Part shown: positions 1 through 12,100 of the stretch, piece after piece
How the letters are laid out: each line of letters opens with the position of its first letter
Position numbering within the stretch: position 1 is the first letter of the stretch
DNA from: Cyclospora cayetanensis
Taxonomy: Eukaryota; Apicomplexa; Conoidasida; Eucoccidiorida; Eimeriidae
DNA: 64,000 nucleotides
NCBI RefSeq assembly: GCF_002999335.1
Contig: NW_020312761.1
Span: 62,001-126,000 of the forward strand
Reading direction: 5' to 3'
Notes under the pieces: model-generated
Told to the model about the DNA's origin: nothing
What the model saw: the letters and a program-made list of their open reading frames with translations, nothing else
Database searches by the model: none
Program-made: the position numbers and the translations under genes

Positions 1-166
1 AGAGACACCTCCTGAGCGACGGGACAGAGGGAGGGGAGAGGGGGGCGGAAAGGGGAAAAATGAACAACAAGGGGTGGCAGAGCAAAGCGGCAGCACTACC
101 TCAAAAGCGGGGGGGGGGGGCGCGTAAGCACGAGCCTGCTAGCTGAACATGCATTGCCACAGAGGC

Positions 167-3100
167 TTACTGGCTTCCAACCCAAGAAATCCACGGCCTC
201 CAGTTAACAGTATCCGCCCTGTGTACGATTGCAAGCGCCGCAAGAACGCATGTATTTAGCGACTGCCATTCTTTTTCCCTCGGTTTACAAATGGACGACA
301 TGAACCCCCCTCTACTCCACACAGACACACGCGCGCGCAGTTTCGACACTCGTCGCCAAATAACACGCAGCACCAGCCGCAGAAGACGCCGAGAGACAAA
401 AAGACACCCCTGCACCCTCTCTTTCGCGAGGAGCAGCACTGCATGCCTGCTCGTGCTTATACCCATCCCCGCTGCACAGAATACTGCTAAATACTCCAGC
501 CGCCTATTCTGGAAACTCCTCTCTTAAGATGTTACCAGAGAGACAATTGATCCCCTACGACGAGAAGCCCCCTTCTGGCCCGCGTCAACATCACGTTGAG
601 ACGTCTCGCGTCTTTCAGGAACCCAATTTCGCCTCGCGGATTCGAGCGAACCGCGCTGAAAATAATCAGATCCTTTTCTTTCCCTTGAAATCCATCAACT
701 GAATCCACATCTATTTGGTAGCTTAACGCCTTGTCCTGCAACCACACAATACAGCGGAAGCCACATCTCCAGCCGCAAATTCTCCCTGCCGCTGTGCTTG
801 TCTGTCTAAGGCACTCTCTCCTCGTTTTCAAGAGTGCGCGTGCCCCTGCCCAGATCTCAGATCCACCCCGTCGCTGCTCCGCCTTCCTTCCTTTCTCCTC
901 GGAGAAAGCCTGCCTGCCTGCCTTCCCTCCCCCCCTCCCCCCTCGTCCTTCGAACCCTGAGCTTCCGGAGAAACACACTCTTGAGTGTCTATATATATAC
1001 ATATACATATATACCCCAGGCAATGCGACAGTCTGCCTCCACACTGCGATCTCGAAGGGGGCAATCCCACTCTGCCGCTCGCGCTCAAGCTCCCTCTTCA
1101 AAAGACCAAGCAGCTTACAAAGGAGTCATTCAGTGCGAAGCGGATGCGGGCTTTCTGCGCATCATACGGCGTAAGAATACCAATCTCGCTCGGGCGAATG
1201 GTGCCACACTGCAATACGGACCGCAAAATCGCCAATATAGGGTCGATTTCCCTGAAGCCACACACACACACACCAGACGGCAAGCTTGCGAGCACATCTC
1301 AATCACGCCCGGGCAGTGCTAACTGAACATTGGGAGGCCCTTCATTGCAGCCGCCGACTTTTAGTGAGCACAGTGGAGATTTCCTGGAAGCGCAGCAACT
1401 CTGCAACGCCCCTTGAGTGCAACGTATTTCAGACGTCGCGTCTGCCTCCTCAGGAAACCCTGTTTAAAGATCCAAGCCACTTCCAGATTTCCCTTTTCTG
1501 AGCACTGACTGCTAGAAGGGAAGACAGGGAAGAAGAAAAGGCCTTTTTGCAGGTTTCTTTGGCTTGCACAAAGAGGCCTCTACTGCCCTGCCGGCGCTCC
1601 ACTAAGAAAGCAAGAGCTAACCTCCCTTCAAACAGCCCCCCAGGCTGTCTCCGGCAAGCACCCGTAGGCACGTGCGAAGGAGCACCTTGTTCGTGGGAGG
1701 CTGGTGCTCTCGTGAAAAGCTTCACAGCCTCCCTCCCTCCCCTTTGCCCCCCGGCAAAGCAAGCACGCGGCAAGTAGCAACCAGGTGTCTGCCTCTTGCT
1801 GCTGCGCAATCCTAGAAGTGTGGAAGGCAAAGCCGACTTACACCAGGCTGTACTTCGATGTTCCCAGCGATAATTCCATGTTGGCGAGGCCAGAAGAGAT
1901 GTCTATGAGGCACACGCGGCTGTGGGGAGAAGGCCAGAGAAAGCCTGCGACGGGAGGGCGATTGCAATCATCCACGTCTGCAAAATCACAGAAAGCAGAC
2001 GCACGCAACCGTAAGCGGCAGCAGCGGGAGCACATCATACAGATATCCACATACATACATACATACACACATACATATATGCCACAAAAAACACATTCAT
2101 ACATAGACACAAATATATACATACACATACGTGCAGACACGCACACATACACATACACACCGAGACGTATATACACACATACATACACACAGATACATAC
2201 ATACATAAAAACATAGGCATACATACAGATATATATATATATATGTAAATATGCACCATTGCCATACGAAAGCGACACTTTGGCTGAGAACGAGAAGCGA
2301 TACACACATGAAGGGGCATGCCAGAGGAAGGCATCCGTGGGCAACAAGGCCAGAGAGCGATATATATATACATATATACATACATCCATCTATATATATA
2401 TATGTAGATACAAAGCATAGACCATGTGTGAAGAGAGGAGGCGGCGTCAGAAAGCGTCTCAGGAAGAAGCCCTGCCACGCCACATTTTGACCTTTACACA
2501 AAATACCAGCAGAAAGCTCATCTTACCTCTGCTAAAGATTTTTCCCTGATAAAACTGCATATTTGGGAAATGTGCGATGCTGGGATGCATCCGCCTCTGC
2601 TCGTTTAGAAGATGGATCGGTGCAATGCCGCTCCCTACAAACCGTTCTAACAGAGAAACTCCCAGCCTGCCAAACGCGCAAAAGACCAGAAAGCGTAATG
2701 CCTATGCTTGAAATATACATATTTATACACATATATATATATACATACGGCAAAAGAATCCAACAACAATCAAGTAGAGAGAGCACGTGAAGGGGAAGAA
2801 ACTGGTATCTCCGAAAATGCGCAGAAAAAGCGACGGCATCGAGGCGCTAGTATGGACAAGGAAAAGAGTTGGACCGTAAGAAGTCTTAAAGATTACACAG
2901 CGGTGAATGTGTATGTATCTATGTGTACGTGTATGGGTGTATGTATCTATGTGTATGTGTGGCTGTACGTATGTGTGTTTGTATGTGTATTTGTATGTAT
3001 GTGCATGTATGCGAGTCTGTATGTATTTGTGTGCATGCATGTGTATGTAAGTGTCTGGCTCGGGTGCGTGCAACGACATCTGCTGCACGAGTTGGCATGC

Positions 3101-6100
3101 AGGGAATTCAAACTATTAGACGAAAAGAGAGGGCCCCATTCATCAGCACACTTTAGTAGCTCTATAAATCCAGCAGCCTACGGCAACAGCAACAAAACAC
3201 CCGAACGCGGAGAACGACATCATAACACCCAGCAGCACGAGAAGCCGAGCGAAAAAGCAGCAGGAGGAGAGGCCAAGAGGAGACAGCTCACAACACACGC
3301 AAGTGCGAGAGCTCGTAAAACATCAATCAAAGCTTTTCGTCAGATGCAGGAGACACAGCAATATTTCCAGACAGTGCTCTGTCTGCTTGCTTTCGAACGC
3401 TCACCCCCCATCACTGGCTTCCCGCGAAACTATGGTAGGTGGCAGCTGTTTGTGATCTCCGATAAGGACGACCGACCGACAGCCATGCCCCAAAGGAATC
3501 AAATTGGAAGGCTCTGCGAGGCAACACATGCGGCAAAGCAGGACAGAGCGGCAGCAGCACTCTTGAAGGGTGATGGTCTCTCGCTTCTTCGGCAAAAAAG
3601 CCGCATGCTGTCAAGAATGCAACTAACAGCGCCTCGCCTCGCCTCGCCTCGCCAGCGGGGGCAGCCGACCGATAAATGCCCAGCAAAAACAGCACCCCAC
3701 GACCGGCAGGCCCCGAAAAAACATCCCTGCATGCATGTGTGCATGTGTTGTGTATGCATGCATCCCTGCATGCATGTGTGCATGTGTTGCGCACATGCGT
3801 GCATCCCTGCGTGCATGTGTGCATGCATGCATCCCTGCATGCATGTGTGCATGTATGCATTGTACTCACCAATGGACTGCGCGCATTCATCAATTATAAC
3901 GCGTTCAAAAGTGACGTCGTCAAACATCTCGTGACCACTTCCGACGCAAGTCGCAATAATGACGCTATACTTCCTAACGGCCTCCCTGACGAGCAGCATG
4001 CGGAGGCTTCGCGCTTCTCCAGAGTTTTTGTCTCGCATCCTTAGGAGATCTCGATACCTCGGGAGATCTGTAGGCGAGAATTGAAATGAAAGCGAAGAGA
4101 CAAGAACCAAACAAACAAGCACAATGCACAACAGTGAAACACACCCCTTTCTTCCACCCCCATCAACCCCACCGACACGAAAAAACTTTCATGCACTAGA
4201 GAGCTCCCCAGAAATCGTCAAGACACACAGCCAACCCAGAAAAAAACCAAAAAACATGCACACTCTACGCTGGGACCGTCCGCATATGCATGCGCATTTT
4301 GTGGCAAATTCTATGAACAGCCGCTGAAAGCACCTTGAATTGATTCTTCCTTCAGATCTGACTCGCTGCCGCTGCCAACGCGCACACTGCGGATGCCTCG
4401 GTTGCTCAGCCCTTCCATCAAGTTATCCGCTGCACAGTCACCACGCAAGAAGAGCAAAAAATCCAAGTTTCATCGCAGGAAAAAAGAGGCAATATGAGAA
4501 CCTCGACAACACGAGAAAGAGTTGCGGCAATACATACACACATATACACACAAATACACACACACTCATACACACATACATATACACACAAATAAATACG
4601 CATATACACATATACATACAAATACACATACACACATGTACATACATACACATACACACATATACATACAAACATTTACACACATGTACATACACATATA
4701 CATATACACACATACATGTAAACACACATACATACATACACATATACATATACACACATCTACATATACATACACATACATGCAGCCCCTAGGCCCCCTT
4801 CGCCAACGGGCGCCTCTAGCTAAACGGTTCCCCCCAAGCAGCAAGTGAGAAATATACCGTCCGCAAGAAGACGTTTGCACACACACGCACATACAAAAGA
4901 CGAAGAAGTGCTGACCTGCGACATTGGAATCAGCAACGGCTAGAATCTTCTTCGTTGGATTCAGCCGCTGCCACGCGTCGATGATTGCACAGGCTACATG
5001 CGTCTTGCCTGTTCCGGGGGGCCCTGAAGTGCGCAGCCGCAGCAACACCCAAAGAGAAACAGTTTATTGTTCAATCTGAGAGACACAAGGGGGGCAAAAA
5101 AGAAAATGAAGAATTTTGAGGGGGGGGTAGTGCAGCAGGGGGAAGAGGACGCAGGAGAACGCCTCTTCCAAAGCGCAATAAGTCTTGGAGGAAGAGGAGC
5201 AGCGTCAGCAGCAACAACACAAGGCCGGCAACAAGAAATCCCAGCGTCAGAAGGAGTGACAGCAGCCCGCTGCCACACACACAGTCTTACAATGCATCAC
5301 TATGCTACACGCCGCCTCCTGCGCAGCAGTTATAGAGGGGCAGCGTGTTAAACAGGTGTAATGTGCTGCCTAAGGAGAAGTCTGCGTCGTGCAGTCTGTG
5401 TATGGATGTATATGTATGTGTATGTATGTATATGTACATATATGTGGATGTATGTATATGTATATGTGTGTGTATGTGTGTGTATGTGTGTGTATGTGTA
5501 TGTATGGACGTATGTATGGACGTATGTATGTGTCTGTGTGCATATATGTGTGAATGTGTATGTATGTATATATGTGTGTCTGGAATCGACGGCAGCAATG
5601 GGAAGCTACTGTCTCGACGCGTCTTACCTTGCACAAGCGTCAGTCTGTTTGTCATAGCGCTGATAGTTGCCTGCCTTTGCGCCTCGTTGAGAGGCAACCC
5701 CGTCGGAAGTCTAAAGCCGTCTGCCAGCATCTCGTGAGAGTCTTCCATGCTGCTGCGGCTGGAGGAAGGAGTCTGACGACGGGCCTGCATGGCCTACCAC
5801 GGCAGGAAGAGCATACACCGCAGGGATCTGAAATACGAACGGAGGCAACGGCTATGAGGGGCAGCAGCGCCAGAGACGCCTTGCGTGGCAGCTGCGAAGG
5901 TAGAAAATCATTCTTCCCCACCCCCCGTCATGCTGGCTGGCGGGAAGAAGGGAAAAGTCAACGGAGAAGGACGCCTTGAGGCGTGCAAGAAAGCCGTGGA
6001 TTTTTTCTAGCAACGGATACTCATCATATGGAATGTAAATTATGAATAAATATGCATGATGTACATAAAGAAATATATCATAAAATATATGCAATACGCA

Positions 6101-9100
6101 GCATATCTACGGTGTACACAGATCCATGATGAGCGCGCGAAAAAAGCAAAAGAAGGGCTTTTCCACAAGCTTACAACTTGTTGCAGAAGAGAAGATTGTA
6201 CCCGTTGTTTTTTGCAGGAGTCGCCGTCAGCAAGCTCATCGAGTTGATGCAGAGGGTTGTACTGTTGAGGATCCGTGTCGCTCAGCTGGGGAACAGGGCC
6301 CCCTAAGAGGCAGCAGCAGCAGCAGCAGCAGGGGCAGAGAAGGCGCATGCCAACGTCATCCACGCATGCTGTATGTGTAGGCAGAAATGTGCCGGTTTGA
6401 CAGTCTATGTGTATGTGTGGGTGTGTATATGTGTGTGTGTGTGTGTTGCTCGTGGCGAGGATGCTGCAAAAACAAATGCAGTCAGATGTGCAGCGTACGG
6501 CCAGAGACCTTTTCCGCAACGGGTTCACTGGTGTGCAGCAGGAGGTAGCGGATTTCCGGCGCGAAGACGTAGGGAGGGGGGGATTTCTGGCATTTTGGAA
6601 GACAACAGCGCAAGAGGCACATGGGGAGAAGCTCCCTGTATACAGCATTCTACTGCATTAAGAAGCGCGTGGCTATGGCAGCAGCCTGAGCGCAAAGGTC
6701 TTTCCAACATGCATGCGAGCTGCGCTCGTTAGAGGCAGAGACAGAACATGAAGACTGTTTTTCGACATACGCCTGCGGGATGCTTGGACATGGTGAGACC
6801 TCTCAGCGCCTGCACCATCCTGTCATGTGTTACTGCCGGCGTTAAGTAATACAGCTTGAACTTGTTGGAAGCTGCGAAGCCAACGACACTTGCAGAGACG
6901 AACGGAAGGTGCAGCTCAGTGGAGAAGGGGGGGAGGCAAGAATGCCGATACACCAGCGCGGCGACAGACGAGCTGTACTGCGAACGGCCATGCATTTCGT
7001 GGTATCCTGCCTGAGCGTCTCGCTGCTCGCGAAAAGAAAGAGAAAGTTTCTCGCTCTCCTCCCTCCCCCTCGAATGCCCCTGTTGAATCTGATGCTGCTA
7101 CGGTAGAAGCAGTAGTAGTGCTGCTGCTGCTGCTCAACATGCAACAGCAAGGAGAAGACAGGAAGGAAAAGGGAGAAGCAAAGAGGCCTTACTGAAAACT
7201 TCCGGGTATTTCTTAACTTCTGCGGTCGCCACACGGATATTGACATTCATAGAATCTGAAAAATCTCCCTTCACGCTGGTTACAACACCAACAAAACATC
7301 GTTGCTGCAACCACACACAATACGCAAACATTGCCGACATACCGCTATCCACAAACACACAGAACGCCGCAAACGACTTTTTTGTACGCAGGCAGGGCCC
7401 TCTGCGCCTCCTCAAAAGGCCAAGGAAAAACACCGACCACCTTTCAAAACACAAAAAGGCATTTTCGACGGCAGCGCCCCCCTTCTCCCCCCGACAACAA
7501 TGCATGCACGTGCTGGAAAGCTCAGAGCCTCAAAATCCAAGGCTTAAGTTTCTCCTGGTGTACCATCTTTCAGGAACAGCGAGCGCCTCGGCTAGCTGCA
7601 CCACCTGCAAGAAATGCCCCCCCTTCTTCCCCCCACTTTCCCCCTGTACACCAGCTGCAGCTGCTGTACAGCTGCTGCCCTTCCCTGCACCGTCTCTTAC
7701 CCAAGATTCCTCTTCAGTAAACGTATGCGTGTCTGCAGGACGAAGCAGTACAATATCATCTTCTCTGAACTGAACGCTTCTGAGGAAAATACGTTCCTCC
7801 TCTGCAGCAACAACAACCCCCGCCGCGCAACTCTCTGATGTTTCTTTTTTGGCACCGCTCAGGAAGCCGGAAGGTGGCCGTAAGAAGGAGCACAAGCATG
7901 CAAAAAGCATCGACCACGCGATGCAAGCAACAATCAAAGCCAAAGACACATCTTTCATCAGCCTCGCCAGGACGCAGCTGCTGCGCAGCCAAATGTGCTG
8001 CCCTTTCAAACCAAAACTTTCAAACTGCCCCCGCCCTTCTGACTTCAGGCATGCCTCGAAGGCAGCCGAAATCGACGCACGCGACGCTTCGAGTGCCCCT
8101 AAAAAGCCTTTTCCGCCCCCCTTCCCTCCGCTGTACATACACCTCGCGAGCACACGCGCCATCGCAGGCCCCCACGACCAGCCCCCGCGCAGCTTTTTTC
8201 TCTCCGCCGCTGTCGCCTCAGCGTGAAAAAAGGCTTGCCTCTAAGAAACGTAGAAAAAGAGAAAACGGGAAACGTCGCCGCTTTGCGAGTAAGCACAACG
8301 TGTTTCCCTTCCCCCAAATCCGCGAAAGCTCTCCTGTCACTGATGTTTGTTGCCACCTGCGCCTGCCACTCCAAAGCCAACATAAGCCTGGGGGCATACA
8401 TATATATACACACACACATATATATATACTTATATATACACACACAAACACACATATATATACATCTACACAAAACATGTACATACACAATACACACCAT
8501 ACGTACAAACAACCTCTGCAAGCCGCGAACAGAAATACAGATCTTCTATTCGAAAGGTCACCACTAGCCAAAGCACGTCAAGCTAGACACGCCATAGGCG
8601 GCTTCTGCACCCTCTTCATCACTAGCAGGGATGCCTCAACAAATCGCGACCGCAGCTTGGAAAAAAGCGCAACCCCTTTTCAAAGAAAAACTACGCCATC
8701 AGGCATTGCTTGTATGTACGTATTACAAGCAAGCACGCATACATACCTACATGCACACATGCATGCACACATGCATGCAGCAGCGGCAAGGAACGGAGGG
8801 CAGCCTACCGATAGTTGTGGAAGTACCGCATCGCCAGTGTGGATGGGAACCAGCTGCTGTCTAGCGAAAGGCCTCCCAGCTCGTGCAACACTGACTGCAT
8901 GCACGCGCAAGGCAGCCATGCAAAGCTTCGCATTTCCGCCAAGTATCGAAAGGCACGATGAAGATAAGAAAACTAGTTCAAGCTTATTAAAAGACCCCCC
9001 TCTAAAAAGCAATCTTTCGCCTGGCCCCCCCGCACCAAGAGCTTCCATCCACCCTTCATTTCCCCCACCATTTTCCCCCCCCTCCATTTCCCTCTCCCCC

Positions 9101-12100
9101 CGCAAGCTCCAGCCGCGCGCATGCACCTGTCCAAATTCGCAGTTGGTCAGGACTGTACATTCGTCTAGAAGCGTTTCCCACAGATCGGGAGGCATCACTT
9201 TAGGAGCGTCATAGGAAGACTTGACAGGTTCCTGTGTAGATACACCGGAGGGGCCTTGGCCTGTGGCAACGTCCACCATCCCCCGCCGCAAAAACACACC
9301 CCCCGCACATATTTAGACACACGCACATGGAGGAGAAGCAGCTAGCAGCCAGACACACCTGTGTATCGAAGGGTGTGTGAGGCATGCGCGGCACTAAAAG
9401 GCTTGCAGTCGGGTACACCCGAGAGGAAGCGTCACATGCGCTGCTCAACGTGAGAAGCGGGGGAGAAAATCTAATCACGAAGACAGCAGAAGCCGCATAC
9501 GCGAAGGCTAAGGAGTTCTGTAAGAAAGACAGGGACGGCTCTTTCTGCCCACCTGCTGCTTCTCCCTGCGCTGCAACTGCCACTGCCGATCTGGGTGCTG
9601 CCTGCATCTTGAGCTGATCAATGAGAACGTTCACAAGTGACCTGTTGCCTTCTGCCATCGCCGCTCTCCAAACAACGGGTAAAAACAAACGCCACACAGC
9701 CCCTCGAGTTTCCGCGATTAACCGGCATGCACTCTCCACGTACAACGCTAGGTCCTACAACGGAGCACAGAGGGATAACACAATGCAAATGCATTCATGC
9801 ATGGATGCATGCAGAGATGCAATCATGCAAAGATGCAATCATGCAGAGATGCATTCATGCAGAGATGCAATCATGCAGAGATGCAATCATGCAGAGATGC
9901 AATCATGCAGAGATGCAATCATGCAGAGATGCAATCATGCAGAGATGCAATCATGCAGAGATGCAATCATGCAGAGATGCATGCAGCTTCAACCCCCCCT
10001 TTGCCCCCCACCACCCTTCCCCCTCCCCCGTGTCTCTCAGCGATGCCCCTATAGCGGAACGGCACCTCACGAGAGACGCGGGAGGCGTGTATGCACCATT
10101 ACGGCAAAATCCTCTCTGCCAAAGGGGGGAGAAAGGGAGGGAAAAAGAAAAAGCCGCCAGAAGGCCGTTAATGGCATCAAAGCAAACTGCTACTTCCCGC
10201 TTGCATTTTGCAGCACAGCCTCCTCCTGCATGTATATCTGTAAATATGTATATGTGTATCCCGACGTGTTTCTTCCGCCTCCACAGTTTAACCCTTCTTG
10301 TAGGCACCAACAGCGTCCACCCCACGCACAAACCCCCCACAATGGCTCACCTTTTTGTTCTCCACGAGAGCGACAACTGCCATAGCGGCCTGCCTGTCTT
10401 TGTCCTCCACGTGCTCGATGAAGCCTGCTGCCTGCATCATCTGCATCGCTGCCTGCGCACGCGCGCCTGCCTTTGTAGAGCCTACTGCCTCTATCACGTG
10501 CTGCAGACAACGACAGAAAGAAGAGAGAAACTCCTTTTACACCCACACGTTAAACTGCTTACGCTGACACACAAAACGCGAGCCTAGAAGGCGAGAGAGA
10601 GTTGGAGGGCCTCGCAGAAAGGGTTCAAATGGAACTAAAAAGACTGCAAAAACATGTATATTTCGGTGCAAAACCATGTATATTTCGGTGCAAAACCATG
10701 TATATTTCGGCAGAATTTCCTTTGTGCTTCCTCCAGCGCAAAGGAAATTCAGAAATTCCTCCTCCCGCAAAGAATTGCCAAGCTATCCGTATGCGTATAA
10801 ACGACGGTTTCTTCCCGTGTGCTCTCCTGAAGAGGAGCAGCTGGTAGTGTTTCTTCCTTCTGCGGGAGCACTCGCGACTCTCCGCTACGCATGCATGCCT
10901 CTAAAACGCTGCTCTATGCAGCCACCAAGGGGCCTCTAGAAGAATAATGCGGGGCTTACAGAATGCATTCTTCCGTCGTTCGATTTCCATTTCCACTCAA
11001 GAGAGCACTTATGCCCTTCAGACGCCTCCGTGATAGTTTCGGTGGCTTTAATCTGATTCTGTGCAGTTACGGTGTTGTGCAGCATGTTGATCTCGCCAGC
11101 CGTGTGTTTAGACAGCTGGGAAGGACGCGCAATCGGACTGCGATGCTCCTGAGGCTGCTGCTGCTTTCTGCTCTTTGAAGCCTCAGCATTCAAGACAGCC
11201 CGTCGGATCGCAGCTTTTTCTTTCAACTGAGAAGCCGCAAGACACACGGAAAAAAATCGCTTCGCTGCGAGGCTCCTAAACGCTCACAAAAGTGCAAAAA
11301 GAAACACACAACAGGTGGGGCACGCCACAACAAGAAGTACAACATCCCCTCCAAGATTTTAAGGCCCTCAAACGGATAGGTGGAGAATCACACTCCTCTC
11401 CCCTGAAGCCGAACAGCCAACTCCAGAGAGAGCCACACACACGCATGCTGCGTTTGGCTGTTTAGCCTTGTTCTACGACGACGGTGCTTGCCCAAACACA
11501 CACACAACAGGTACATGCGCATATACATATATTTACATATATATAGATATATACTCCAATCCCCCTACTCCTACCCCTCGTAATACTAATATACCCGCCA
11601 CACACACTTCCTCACCTCCTGCACGCGAATATACATATCCTGCATGGCAGCAATCTCGGCTTCTGCCGCATGACTCCCGCTCCCCGTAGCCTCCACAACT
11701 TGCATCTCGCCATCCATCAAGAACGTCCACTCAAAGCTGTGCTCTGCAGGCAATCCCACCAAAGTGCAAACGCCCCAGGAGAACTAATGCACACTGGCTT
11801 TCTCAAGGCACATAAAAAAAACACTCCCCCACTTCCCCACATACATCCAGCAGCACATGCCACTCTAATGCGAAAGCGGAGACGCAAGCAGCAGCTACGA
11901 GAGACAGGCACAAAACCACAAATACAAAAGCCACTCGAGAGCTTCACCTCCCTTTCTCCCTCCCCACACCTGTCCACCTCTGGCAACGCATTCCCGCTGC
12001 TGCCTATACTCCCCTAGTTTCCCCCCCAAAAAACAAAGCCCATTCCTACACTCAAACAACGAGAAAAGTGCAGGCTGCCACAAAAACTCTACTCACGCGG

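Noticed and set aside
1320..1500. Possible additional helicase exon ([17 protein letters not shown])
   Set aside because: The flanking exons 1842-1977 and 1119-1251 already join in phase and give the expected UPF1-like spacing, so no exon is needed.
1785..2501. Tyr/Thr/His/Ile-rich and Val/Tyr/Cys/Met-rich frames on both strands
   Set aside because: Translations of ACATAC/TATGTG microsatellites; no domain and no codon structure.
7838..9214. 458-codon open frame on the plus strand
   Set aside because: Low-complexity Pro/Ser/Arg/Thr sequence running through a microsatellite and antisense to well-formed helicase exons (for example 8808-8892 and about 7700-7804).
9621..10587. Plus-strand frames of 254 and 316 codons with repeated [12 protein letters not shown]
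   Set aside because: Produced by the 16-bp minisatellite, which is open in all three frames; antisense to helicase exons.
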